Source of the DNA: Robertmurraya dakarensis
GTDB taxonomy: Bacteria; Bacillota; Bacilli; Bacillales; Cytobacillaceae
NCBI RefSeq assembly: GCF_900156875.1
Contig: NZ_LT707409.1
Location: 10,923-74,922, forward strand
Direction of reading: 5' to 3'
Length of the DNA: 64,000 nt
In this document: piece after piece, positions 8,306 to 17,310 of the stretch
Layout of the letters: each line of letters opens with the position of its first letter
Numbering within the stretch: position 1 is the stretch's first letter
Position numbers and translations under genes: made by a program
The notes under the pieces: model-generated
Told to the model about the DNA's origin: nothing
Database searches by the model: none
What the model saw: the letters and a program-made list of their open reading frames with translations, nothing else

Positions 8306-9496
8306 ATGTCGTTTGGCACATTAGAGTATCAAGAAAGGCTCCGCAAGACGTTTCAGAGCATGGCCGCAAAAGGAATTGAGGTGCTGCTGATAACAGATCC
8401 GGCCAACATGAATTATTTAACAGGTTATGATGCTTGGTCATTTTATATGCACCAAATGCTGATCATTATCGGAGGGGAGGACCAGCCGATTTGGATTGGG
8501 AGAAATCAGGATGCTAATGCTGCAAGGCTTACGACCTGGCTTTATCAAGAGAACATTATTCCCTACCCAGAAGACTATGTAAATTCCGAAAGTAAGCATC
8601 CTATGGAGTTTGTGGCGGATATTTTAAGGCAGATTGGTCAGGAACGGCGTTCGATCGGTGTTGAAATGGATAACTATTATTTTACCGCAAAATGTTATGA
8701 CGTGTTAAAAAAGGGATTGCCAGATGCAAGCTTTCAGGATGCTACTCTTCTCGTCAATTGGATCCGCTTAATTAAATCGGATAAAGAAATAGAGTATATG
8801 AGGCGCGCTGGAAAAATTGCTGAAAAGGCAATGATGTCTGGAATTGATTTCATTGATGAAGGGGTACGTGAATGTGATGTCGCTGCGCAGATTTTCCACT
8901 CGCAGATCAGGGGAACAAAAGAATATGGCGGGGATTATCCTGCCATTGTGCCGCTGCTTCCTTCAGGAGAGAAGACATCAACACCGCACTTAACATGGAG
9001 TGATAATGTTTATAAATACAGTGAAGCCGTGATTATCGAGTTGGCGGGATGTTTTAAACGCTACCATTCTCCGCTAGCACGCACCGTTTACATTGGGAAG
9101 CCTGATGATGAATACAAAGCGCTGTCTGAAGTTGTCGTCGAAGGACTTAATGCTTGTCTTGATATGATAAAGCCCGGCATTGTTTGTGAAGAGATAGAAG
9201 AGACGTGGAGAAAAATCATTTCAAAAAGCGGCATCACAAAGGATTCGCGTCTTGGTTATTCGATGGGTCTGAACTATCCTCCTGATTGGGGTGAGCATAC
9301 TGTCAGCATTAGAAAAGGGGACAGAACGATTCTGCAGCCCAATATGACTTTTCATCTTATTCCTGGGGTTTGGCTCGATGAATACGGATTTGAAACAAGT
9401 GAAGCTGTGAGAGTAACAGACAGCGGCTGTGAAACATTTGCAAACTTGCCTAGACATTTGTTTATTAAGGATGGTTTATTCGAAAACATCAGTTGA
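8306..9496 (+). CDS. doeA: Ectoine hydrolase DoeA/EutD (M24 family)
   Basis: Opens the ectoine ring to N-acetyl-L-2,4-diaminobutyrate in the cytoplasm. The 396-residue protein has a creatinase/aminopeptidase P (pita-bread) fold and carries stretches diagnostic of DoeA: NYLTGYDAWSFYMHQ (36-50), GGDYPAIVPLLPSG (208-221) with TPHLTW after it, ELAGCFKRYHSPLART (about 245-260) and GLNYPPDWGEHT. These agree with the DoeA sequence as I remember it far better than with prolidases. Start ATG with AGGAGG at 8291-8296. First gene of a six-gene run; the next gene follows by 16 bases. Confidence 0.9.
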   Translation: MSFGTLEYQERLRKTFQSMAAKGIEVLLITDPANMNYLTGYDAWSFYMHQMLIIIGGEDQPIWIGRNQDANAARLTTWLYQENIIPYPEDYVNSESKHPMEFVADILRQIGQERRSIGVEMDNYYFTAKCYDVLKKGLPDASFQDATLLVNWIRLIKSDKEIEYMRRAGKIAEKAMMSGIDFIDEGVRECDVAAQIFHSQIRGTKEYGGDYPAIVPLLPSGEKTSTPHLTWSDNVYKYSEAVIIELAGCFKRYHSPLARTVYIGKPDDEYKALSEVVVEGLNACLDMIKPGIVCEEIEETWRKIISKSGITKDSRLGYSMGLNYPPDWGEHTVSIRKGDRTILQPNMTFHLIPGVWLDEYGFETSEAVRVTDSGCETFANLPRHLFIKDGLFENIS

Positions 9497-9512
9497 GGTG
9501 GTGAGAAATCTA

Positions 9513-10496
9513 TTGATCATTTTTACTGAAAAAGAACTAAGAAGGTTCGTCCCGTTAACTGAGAAAGCCATCTCTGTTGTAGAAGAAGGTTTTACGAAGT
9601 TTGCAAGCAATGAAGTGATGATGCCGCCAATCCTCCGTGTTGATATTCCAGAACATAATGGTGAAGTGGATGTGAAAAGTGCATACGTCAAGGGCAAGGA
9701 TATGTTTGCTATTAAAGTGTCCTCTGGTTTTTTTAACAACCATTTGCTTGGAATGCCCAGCGGGAATGGGCTGATGATGTTGATCAGTGCGAAGACTGGG
9801 GTTGTGCAGGCCATTCTTTTAGATAATGGTTATTTAACAGAGGTACGCACAGCGGCGGCGGGGGCGATTGCGGCAAAATACCTTGCTAGGGAAAATATAG
9901 AAAATGTCGGTGTGATTGGAGCCGGGAGCCAAGCGCGATATCAGGTGAGAGCCTTGAAGTTCGTCCGTGATTTTTCCAATGTCATTGTATATTCACGTTC
10001 GAGGGATCGAGCTGAAAAGTATAGAAGGGAAATGAATGAAGAGCTTAGGATAAACGTAGAAGTGGCAGAGAGTGCTGAAGAAGTTGTAAAGAATTGTGAC
10101 CTGGTTGTGACGACAACACCTGCAACAGAACCTGTCATAAAACATGAGTGGCTCCATCCGGGTATGCATATTACAGCCATGGGTTCCGATGCTGAACATA
10201 AACAAGAATTAGAGGCTGAAGTTCTTGTAAAAGCAAATAAGCTTGTGTGTGATTCAAAGTCACAATGCGCAAGGCTTGGGGAATACCATCATGCACTGGA
10301 AAAAGGCATCTTAACAAATAAATCTTCTGTTATTGAATTGGGTCAGTTGACTTCAGCGGGCTTGCTGTACAGGGAGAATGATGATGAAATTACAGTCTGT
10401 GATTTGACTGGCACAGGGGTGCAGGATACAGCGATCGCGTTGTTTGCCTATGGCGAAATGATGAAGCATGACACTTGCTTAAAGGTGAACGAATAA
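9513..10496 (+). CDS. eutC: EutC-like ornithine cyclodeaminase/mu-crystallin family protein
   Basis: About 327 residues; Rossmann NAD(P) motif GVIGAGSQARYQ, plus family stretches PSGNGLMMLISA, LLDNGYLTEVRTAAAGAIAA and DLTGTGVQDTAIA. In ectoine-utilisation loci EutC sits beside EutD and is thought to help process hydroxyectoine or a cyclic imine intermediate. The start is uncertain: TTG 9513 or GTG 9501, both behind a GAGGTGGTGAG that overlaps the doeA stop. The frame is also open further upstream inside doeA, but that part is not family-like. Confidence 0.82.
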   Translation: MIIFTEKELRRFVPLTEKAISVVEEGFTKFASNEVMMPPILRVDIPEHNGEVDVKSAYVKGKDMFAIKVSSGFFNNHLLGMPSGNGLMMLISAKTGVVQAILLDNGYLTEVRTAAAGAIAAKYLARENIENVGVIGAGSQARYQVRALKFVRDFSNVIVYSRSRDRAEKYRREMNEELRINVEVAESAEEVVKNCDLVVTTTPATEPVIKHEWLHPGMHITAMGSDAEHKQELEAEVLVKANKLVCDSKSQCARLGEYHHALEKGILTNKSSVIELGQLTSAGLLYRENDDEITVCDLTGTGVQDTAIALFAYGEMMKHDTCLKVNE

Positions 10497-10514
10497 CGAT
10501 AGAGGAGTGATCTT

Positions 10515-11717
10515 GTGGCTAAAGAAAACATCAAAAAGGGAACACAAGCAGTATGGGCAGGAGAAAAGGATTATTTGGTTCACGGTGCGACACAAGTTCC
10601 GGTTGTTCTCAGTGTTGCTTATGGTTATAACGATATGGATGAATGGTATGACGTGGCTACTGGAAGGAAAAAAGGTCATATTTATGGACGCAACACCAAT
10701 CCTACGGTTCAAGCGTTCGAGGAAAAAATGAAAGTGCTGGAAGGAGCAGAAGCAGCTACTAGTTTCTCAACGGGGATGGCGGCAATCAGTAATACATTTT
10801 CGACTTTTTTGGTGCCAGGTGATCGAATTGTTTCAATTAAAGATACGTACGGCGGCACGAATAAAATTTTTACAGAATTCTTGCCTCGTCAGGAAATAGA
10901 AGTGGTTCTTTGTGATACGGGCGACCATGAACAAATCGAAAAAGAAGTAGCAAAAGGATGTAAAATACTATATTTGGAAACGCCAACGAACCCAACGGTG
11001 AAAATAACGGATATTGAACGGATGGCGAAGGCAGGAAAAGAAGCGGGAGCACTTGTGATCGTAGATAATACATTTGCTACACCGCTTAACCAAACACCGC
11101 TTTCACTAGGCGTCGACTTGGTGCTCCATAGTGCAACGAAGTTCTTAGGCGGGCACGCTGATGCATTAGGCGGAGTGGTATGCGGACCTGAAGATCTTAT
11201 TGAAAAAATCTATCATTATCGTGAAATTAATGGGGCAACGATGGATCCAATGGCTGCTTACTTGATATTACGCGGAATGAAAACGCTTCATTTGCGTGTG
11301 CGCCAACAATGTGAAAATGCGATGACACTAGCAAACTATCTGCAAAAGGAAGAATTAGTGGAAGGAGTCTACTATCCGGGTCTAAAAACGCATCCGAACC
11401 ACGAAATTGCTAAAGCACAAATGACGGACTTTGGCGGAATGCTCAGCTTTGCAGTAAAAGGCGGTATGGACACAGTCAAACATCTACTGCCGCAGCTGCA
11501 ATTTGCTAACCGGGCCGCCAATCTCGGTGCAGTAGAGACGACTGTCGGTCCAGCGCGGACGACAAGCCATATTGAATGTACCCCGGAGGAACGGGCAGCA
11601 ATGGGAATTCCAGAAGGACTTATTCGTGTGTCATGCGGAATTGAAGATATTGAGGATATTATCGCTGATTTCGAGGGTGCCTTCCGCCATGCCGAAAAGA
11701 TGTTTACAGATAGATAG
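10515..11717 (+). CDS. Cys/Met-metabolism PLP enzyme (cystathionine gamma-synthase/lyase family)
   Basis: A 400-residue fold-type I PLP enzyme. The Schiff-base lysine is K209 in HSATKFLGGHADALGG and the PLP-ring aspartate is D184 in VIVDNTFATP; YGRNTNPTVQAFEEKM is typical of the family. Such enzymes do gamma- or beta-elimination or replacement on homoserine-, cysteine- or methionine-type substrates. Its place between eutC and the M20 deacetylase suggests action on diaminobutyrate, homoserine or a derivative, but this is inference. GTG start with AGAGGAG seven bases upstream. Confidence 0.85.
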   Translation: MAKENIKKGTQAVWAGEKDYLVHGATQVPVVLSVAYGYNDMDEWYDVATGRKKGHIYGRNTNPTVQAFEEKMKVLEGAEAATSFSTGMAAISNTFSTFLVPGDRIVSIKDTYGGTNKIFTEFLPRQEIEVVLCDTGDHEQIEKEVAKGCKILYLETPTNPTVKITDIERMAKAGKEAGALVIVDNTFATPLNQTPLSLGVDLVLHSATKFLGGHADALGGVVCGPEDLIEKIYHYREINGATMDPMAAYLILRGMKTLHLRVRQQCENAMTLANYLQKEELVEGVYYPGLKTHPNHEIAKAQMTDFGGMLSFAVKGGMDTVKHLLPQLQFANRAANLGAVETTVGPARTTSHIECTPEERAAMGIPEGLIRVSCGIEDIEDIIADFEGAFRHAEKMFTDR

Positions 11718-11823
11718 AGAATCTATGTATTTGCTAGATTGAAGACCATAGAGGTGATGTTCCACTGGTTCATCACCTTGCTGAGTTTTGCACATGAATG
11801 GAAAAGAAAGAAGGGAAGAGTTG

Positions 11824-13032
11824 ATGCCTAACGAACATCCGATCATTGAAAAAGTTCACTCATTATCAGGTCAGATTGTAGATTGGCGCCGGCAGCTGCA
11901 TCAGTATCCCGAGCTTAGTTTTGAAGAGATTGGAACAGCTAAAATGATAGCAGGAACGTTAAAGCAGATACAAGGAATGAAGGTAGAAGAAGGTCTGGGG
12001 GTGAAGACGAGTGTGGTCGGTACATTGACCTCGGGTGACGGGCCCACGATTGCACTGCGTGCTGACATTGATGCCCTTCCAATCAAAGAGGAAAATATTA
12101 TCGGCTACGCTTCAAAGATTGATGGGGTAATGCATGCCTGCGGTCATGATGCCCACACAGCCATTTTGCTAGGGACTGCCCATATTCTTGCGGATATGTT
12201 TAATAAAGGAGAAATCAAGGGCACGGTGAAATTTGTTTTTCAGCCAGCGGAGGAAAGTACGGATGAATATGGTCTTTCTGGATCACCTTATATGGTTCAG
12301 GCCGGTGTTTATAATGGTGTCGATGCGGCAGTTGCACTGCATATGTGTCCGTGGCTGCATGTTGGAGAGATGCAGATGAATGACGGGTACAGCATGGCAA
12401 ATGTAGATGTGTTTCAAGGGCAGATTGCAGGGTCCGGCGGTCATGGAGCTTATCCCGAGCTTGGTACAGACCCGATTTGGATGCTCGGTCCACTCATGCA
12501 GGCGCTGCACGGAGTGGTTGCTAGAAAGGTTTCTGCCCTAGATTCAGCGGTAGTCAGCATCGGACAAATTCACGCCGGAACTGCCAGCAATATTATTCCA
12601 ACAGAAGTTTCGATAGAAGGAACCATTCGCAGCTATACACCTGAGGTGCGTGATTTATTAGCAGATGAACTGCGAAAAGCCTTTTCGATTGTGGAAAATT
12701 TAGGAGGAAGTTACTCCTTCAACGTTCAAAGAGGGGAGCCTGCTTTAAAGAACTCTCCGGTTGTGAATGAATGGGTCTTGGCGGCAACTAAGGAACTTTA
12801 CCCGGAGCTAGCGATCGTCAAAGGTCCGTTTGGAATGGGAGGCGATGACTTTGGCTATGTCACGCAAATTCTACCAGGTTCGATGTTCTTCCTTGGCTGC
12901 GGTCGCAAAGGAGATATACAAAGAGATTTGCATACCCCAATATTTGATATTGATGAAAGCTGTTTATCGATAGGGGCAGCAATTTTAGTACAGACAGCCA
13001 TAAAGTTTTTGAAGGGTGAAGCCTCTTTGTAA
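11824..13032 (+). CDS. M20 amidohydrolase, probable N-acetyl-diaminobutyrate deacetylase (DoeB2-type)
   Basis: A 402-residue dinuclear metallo-amidohydrolase. Metal and catalytic motifs: MHACGHDAHTAILLG (C106, H108, D109, H111), FQPAEES (E143-E144) and the His of ALHMCPWLHVGEM. The M20 family includes aminoacylases and N-acetyl-diaminopimelate deacetylases. Next to doeA, the likely substrate is N-acetyl-2,4-diaminobutyrate, replacing the unrelated AstE-type DoeB/EutE. The start ATG 11824 follows AAGGGAAGAG; an ATG at 11788 lacks a ribosome site. The substrate is inferred from context. Confidence 0.83.
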   Translation: MPNEHPIIEKVHSLSGQIVDWRRQLHQYPELSFEEIGTAKMIAGTLKQIQGMKVEEGLGVKTSVVGTLTSGDGPTIALRADIDALPIKEENIIGYASKIDGVMHACGHDAHTAILLGTAHILADMFNKGEIKGTVKFVFQPAEESTDEYGLSGSPYMVQAGVYNGVDAAVALHMCPWLHVGEMQMNDGYSMANVDVFQGQIAGSGGHGAYPELGTDPIWMLGPLMQALHGVVARKVSALDSAVVSIGQIHAGTASNIIPTEVSIEGTIRSYTPEVRDLLADELRKAFSIVENLGGSYSFNVQRGEPALKNSPVVNEWVLAATKELYPELAIVKGPFGMGGDDFGYVTQILPGSMFFLGCGRKGDIQRDLHTPIFDIDESCLSIGAAILVQTAIKFLKGEASL

Positions 13033-13059
13033 GGATGGATTAAGTAGGGAGGTTCGGAA

Positions 13060-14115
13060 GTGGAACAAAAATTGGCTTTTATTGGCTTTGGAGTGGTTGG
13101 GCAAGGATTAGCGGAAATACTGCGGGACAAAAAGGAAGAGCTGCGAAAAAATGAGGGTTTTCAAGCTAGTATCGTCGCGATTTCTGACTTAATGAAAGGT
13201 TCCATCTATCATCCAAACGGTCTCGATATCGATACCGTTTTACGAGTTTTAAAGGATACAGGAAATCTTGAAAACTATCCTTATGTGCCAGGACTGAAGA
13301 CTGGGATGGACAGCTTTAAGACAATACGCGACACGAATGCAGACACGATTGTCGAGGTAAGTTTTACAGATGTTAAAACAGGGCAGCCGGCGATTGATCA
13401 CTGCAAAACGGCATTTAAATGCGGTAAAAATGTTGTGATGACCAACAAGGGACCTGTAGCACTCGCCTATAGAGAATTAGCAAAAATGGCTGAGGAAAAC
13501 GGTGTTTTCTGGGGGTTTGAGGGGACGGTCATGAGCGGAACACCTGCATTAAGGCTGCCGTCAGCGGCACTGGCTGGAAATGACATCACAGAAATCCGCG
13601 GTATTTTAAATGGAACAACCAATTATATATTAACCAAAATGGAGGAAGAAGGAGTTTCGTACGAGGATGCATTACAGCAGGCACAAAGATTAGGTTATGC
13701 GGAAAATGATCCGACAAGCGATGTTGAAGGTTATGATGCAAGATATAAAATTGCAATACTGGCAAACTATGTGATGAAGACCACCTTATCCGTACAAGAT
13801 GTTTCCTGTAAAGGCATATCAGAGATCACGTTAAAGGATATTGAAGACGCAAAGGCAGAAGGGAAGCGCTGGAAGCTTCTTGCAAAAGCCGGGAAGAAGG
13901 ATGGAAAAGTGGAGGCATCCATCTCTCCAGTCAAAGTAGATTTAACAGATCCCCTTGCTTCGATCAGCGGTGCCACTAATGCAATTACGTACGAATGCGA
14001 TCTGTTAGGGACTGTAACTTTAAGCGGACCGGGAGCTGGCAAAGTAGAAACAGGATATGCTCTATTAATTGATTTACTTTCAATACACCGGGAAAAAGGA
14101 CTTTTTAAAACATAA
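13060..14115 (+). CDS. Homoserine dehydrogenase, short form without ACT domain
   Basis: Interconverts aspartate-4-semialdehyde and homoserine. The 351-residue protein shows the Rossmann motif FIGFGVVGQGLAE (7-19), the VVMTNKGPVAL segment, EGTVMSGTP and RGILNGTTNYILTKMEEE, plus AQRLGYAENDPTSDVEGYDA of the catalytic domain. It stops after the catalytic domain, so threonine feedback through an ACT domain is absent. A degradative-cluster copy is thus likely rather than the biosynthetic Hom. GTG start, AGGGAGG about seven bases upstream. Confidence 0.9.
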   Translation: MEQKLAFIGFGVVGQGLAEILRDKKEELRKNEGFQASIVAISDLMKGSIYHPNGLDIDTVLRVLKDTGNLENYPYVPGLKTGMDSFKTIRDTNADTIVEVSFTDVKTGQPAIDHCKTAFKCGKNVVMTNKGPVALAYRELAKMAEENGVFWGFEGTVMSGTPALRLPSAALAGNDITEIRGILNGTTNYILTKMEEEGVSYEDALQQAQRLGYAENDPTSDVEGYDARYKIAILANYVMKTTLSVQDVSCKGISEITLKDIEDAKAEGKRWKLLAKAGKKDGKVEASISPVKVDLTDPLASISGATNAITYECDLLGTVTLSGPGAGKVETGYALLIDLLSIHREKGLFKT

Positions 14116-14137
14116 ATGAAGAAAGGTGGGGGTCTAT

Positions 14138-15574
14138 ATGCCAATCAGAATTGCCAGTCGGAAGATGTTTTTGGCAGGTAACTGGGTAAACCGGGAACGA
14201 AGCATTGAAGTGCGAGATCCGCAGGATAATAGTTTGATAGATACCGTCCCGGCAGCCTCAAAAGAGGATATGCTTCATTGTATTGAAGAGGCAAAAGAGG
14301 GCGCAAAACTAGCTGCTTCCATGCCTGTTCATGAACGAATGGCAGTTATTCAAAAGGCAGCAGATTATATTGAAAAAAATAAAGAAACCTATGCGATGAC
14401 GATTGCCCGGGAAGGAAGTAAAACAATAAGGGAAGCGGCAAAAGAGGTGAACCGCTGTCTGGAGACACTGAGAATCAGTGCGGAAGAAGCAAGGAGGATA
14501 GCAGGTGAGACCATTCCTTTTGATCAAAGTCCCGGGAGTGAGAAGCGTGTGGGCTATTATCTGCGTGTACCCATTGGGATTATTGGAGCAATCACTCCTT
14601 TTAATGATCCCATCAATCTCGTTGCACATAAGGTTGGACCTGCAATTGCAGCGGGGAATGCGATTATTGTAAAGCCCGCGACTGTTACGCCATTAAGTGC
14701 CCTGTTATTAGCGGAAGCATTTGACAAGGCGGGTCTTCCACCGAAGATCCTTTCCGTTATCACAGGTTATGGAAGTGAGATAGGTGATGTTCTAGTTACC
14801 CACCCCGCTGTTCGGATGATTTCCTTTACGGGCGGTTTGGAAGCTGGCGAAGAAATCAGCCGCAAAGCTGGCTTGAAAAAATTAAGCATGGAGCTTGGGG
14901 CGAATTCTCCTGTTATTGTGCTGGAGGATGCTGATCTAGATGAAGCGGTTCAAGTAACCGTTTCAGGGGCTTTTTGGGCTGCTGGTCAGAACTGTCTTGG
15001 TGTACAAAGGATTTATATTCAAGAGAGCATCAGGGAAAAGTTCCAACGTAAGTTCGTCGAGCGTACTCGTCAATATAGTATTGGTGACAAACAATCATTA
15101 GTAACCGATATGGGTCCTTTAATTACGGAAAAAGAAGCCATTCGCGTACAGCAGATCGTTAATGAAGCAATCGAAAAAGGTTCTAAACTTTTAACGGGTG
15201 GAGAACGAAGGGGCGCTTTTTACCTGCCTACCGTCTTAACGGATGTTCCGGATGACTGCATCATTGCAAAAGAAGAAATTTTTGGCCCTGTCGTCCTTTT
15301 ATATGGAGTGAAAAATCTCGCCGAAGGGATCGAGAAAGCAAATGATAATGATTATGGACTTCAAGCTGGAATTTTTACAAATGATATTAAAAAAGCCCAC
15401 GAAGCAATTGCAAAGGTAGAAGCCGGTGGAATTATGATTAATGATAGCAGCGATTATCGTATCGATGCGATGCCATTCGGAGGTGTGAAAAACTCTGGTC
15501 TGGGCAGAGAAGGAATTAAATTTGCTATTCAAGAAATGACGGAACTTAAAGTGGTTTGTTATAAGTTATCTTAA
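14138..15574 (+). CDS. Aldehyde dehydrogenase, probable aspartate-semialdehyde dehydrogenase (DoeC-type)
   Basis: A 478-residue NAD(P)-dependent aldehyde dehydrogenase. Catalytic Cys286 is in AAGQNCLGVQR, the general base Glu252 in SMELGANSPVIV, the substrate-loop asparagine in ITPFNDPINLV, and the closing motif is FGGVKNSGLGREG. In ectoine catabolism DoeC oxidises aspartate semialdehyde to aspartate, which fits the neighbours. Start ATG 14138 behind AAAGGTGGGGG; a GTG at 14126 overlaps that site and is rejected. Last gene of the ectoine run, before a 197-base gap. Confidence 0.87.
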   Translation: MPIRIASRKMFLAGNWVNRERSIEVRDPQDNSLIDTVPAASKEDMLHCIEEAKEGAKLAASMPVHERMAVIQKAADYIEKNKETYAMTIAREGSKTIREAAKEVNRCLETLRISAEEARRIAGETIPFDQSPGSEKRVGYYLRVPIGIIGAITPFNDPINLVAHKVGPAIAAGNAIIVKPATVTPLSALLLAEAFDKAGLPPKILSVITGYGSEIGDVLVTHPAVRMISFTGGLEAGEEISRKAGLKKLSMELGANSPVIVLEDADLDEAVQVTVSGAFWAAGQNCLGVQRIYIQESIREKFQRKFVERTRQYSIGDKQSLVTDMGPLITEKEAIRVQQIVNEAIEKGSKLLTGGERRGAFYLPTVLTDVPDDCIIAKEEIFGPVVLLYGVKNLAEGIEKANDNDYGLQAGIFTNDIKKAHEAIAKVEAGGIMINDSSDYRIDAMPFGGVKNSGLGREGIKFAIQEMTELKVVCYKLS

Positions 15575-15706
15575 TGTCTCTATTTTTCATATAAAAAGCC
15601 AATTGTGCAGACCACAGTCATTTATTGTTGTCTATCCTGCATATAATGTAGAAATTACATTCCATATCCACAACTTCATTATAACCAATAATATCATCAT
15701 TCTTTA

Positions 15707-15747
15707 ATAGAAGTCATGTTCCTAGAAAATGGGCATGGCTTCTTTTT
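15707..15747 (+). terminator. Terminator or attenuator just upstream of hutH
   Basis: Inverted repeat AGAAGTCATG (15709-15718) with CATGGCTTCT (15734-15743), followed by TTTTTGT. It lies only 25 bases before the hutH start, inside the leader if the hut promoter is upstream. In B. subtilis a terminator in the same place, between hutP and hutH, is controlled by HutP. No hutP gene and no clear triplet of HutP-type NAG boxes was seen here, so the hairpin may simply end the ectoine transcript. Confidence 0.6.
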
Positions 15748-15771
15748 GTCTAAAGAGAGGGGGGATTGCGA

Positions 15772-17310
15772 ATGAAGGTAGTCGTGACAGGGCGGTCCTT
15801 AAGCATGAAGGATGTTATTGATGTGGCAAAAAATCGTGCATCAGTTGTTATTTCTGCTGAAAGTAAGGCAAATATCAAAAAGAGCCGTGATTATGTCTTG
15901 AGGCTCTTAAGGGAAGGGAAAATTGTTTACGGTTTAACGACAGGCTTCGGAAAGTTCAGTGATACCTTAATTTCTGCCGAAGATGCCAAAGAGCTGCAGC
16001 TGAACTTGATTAGAAGTCATGCATGTGGAGTGGGACAACATCTTTCTGAAAATATCGTTAGAGCTACTCTCCTTTTAAGAATCAATTCTTTAGCACTGGG
16101 CTATTCAGGAATAAGGTTGGAAAGTGTTGAAACCATGATTGAAATGTTAAACAAAGATGTTATTCCGGTTATTCCTGAAAAAGGATCCTTGGGTGCAAGT
16201 GGTGACCTCGCGCCGCTTGCTCATTTAGCACTTGTCTTGATTGGAGAAGGGGAGGCTTTTTATAAAGGAAAGAAAATGAACGGAAAACAAGCGATGAAAA
16301 AGGCGGGAATTACCCCGATTACATTAGAAGCAAAGGAAGGTTTGGCTTTAATCAATGGCACACAGGTAATGACAGCGATTGGAGTTCTTGCCTGCTGGGA
16401 AGCTATGAAGCTGCTAAAATGGGCAGATTGCATTGCTGCTTTAACCATGGAAGCATTAGCAGGCATTCGGGATGCTTTTGACCCGATAACTCATCTAGTA
16501 CGTCCGCACAAAGGTCAGCTCGAAACGGTTGCTGTTATTAGAAGAATGATTAAGAATAGCCAGCTTACCACAAAACAGGGAGAAGTCAGGGTACAGGATG
16601 CTTATTCAATCCGATGTATCCCTCAAGTACACGGAGCAAGTAAGGATGCAGTTTCTTATATTATAAAAGGTCTGGATATTGAAATGAATTCTGCCACGGA
16701 TAATCCGCTTATTTTTGCTGACGATGACCTAGTGATATCAGGCGGAAATTTCCATGGTCAGCCGATCGCTTTAAGTATGGATTTCCTTTCCATTAGTATG
16801 GCGGAGCTGGCCAATATTTCAGAAAGGAGAACAGAGAGGTTAGTGAATCCCCAGCTAAATCATAATCTTCCTCCATTTTTAACATTAAAGGGAGGGAAGA
16901 ATTCAGGTTTCATGATTGCCCAGTATGCAGCCGCCGCCCTTGTTTCTGAAAATAAATCATTAAGTCATCCCGCAAGTGTAGACTCTATTCCTTCATCAGC
17001 TAACCAAGAAGATCATGTAAGTATGGGTACCATTGCAGCCAGAAAGGCGTATCAAATCATTGAAAATGCTTATTATGTGTTAGCGATTGAATGGATCTGT
17101 GCCTCTCAAGCGATAGACTTTTTGGACAGTGAGAAATTGGGCGATGGTTCGCGCTGGATGTATCAGAAAATGAGAGAGAAAGTGAAATTCTTCCAGGAGG
17201 ACAGAGTACTTTCAAAGGAGTTTGTGAAAGTGGTAGAGATGATGAAAGATGAAACGTTGTTTTCGGAGTTGGAACAGACTTGGTTTGTAAACAATGAGGA
17301 GGAGATATAA
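15772..17310 (+). CDS. hutH: Histidine ammonia-lyase
   Basis: First step of histidine degradation: L-histidine to urocanate and ammonia, using the MIO cofactor formed from Ala142-Ser143-Gly144 in GSLGASGDLAPLAHL. The 512-residue length fits HutH. Other family stretches: YGLTTGFGKFSD, NGTQVMTAIGV, RVQDAYSIRCIPQVHG and NSATDNPLIF. Start ATG 15772 with GAGAGGGGGG at 15755-15764. hutU begins at the base after its stop codon, so the two are translationally coupled. Confidence 0.97.
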   Translation: MKVVVTGRSLSMKDVIDVAKNRASVVISAESKANIKKSRDYVLRLLREGKIVYGLTTGFGKFSDTLISAEDAKELQLNLIRSHACGVGQHLSENIVRATLLLRINSLALGYSGIRLESVETMIEMLNKDVIPVIPEKGSLGASGDLAPLAHLALVLIGEGEAFYKGKKMNGKQAMKKAGITPITLEAKEGLALINGTQVMTAIGVLACWEAMKLLKWADCIAALTMEALAGIRDAFDPITHLVRPHKGQLETVAVIRRMIKNSQLTTKQGEVRVQDAYSIRCIPQVHGASKDAVSYIIKGLDIEMNSATDNPLIFADDDLVISGGNFHGQPIALSMDFLSISMAELANISERRTERLVNPQLNHNLPPFLTLKGGKNSGFMIAQYAAAALVSENKSLSHPASVDSIPSSANQEDHVSMGTIAARKAYQIIENAYYVLAIEWICASQAIDFLDSEKLGDGSRWMYQKMREKVKFFQEDRVLSKEFVKVVEMMKDETLFSELEQTWFVNNEEEI

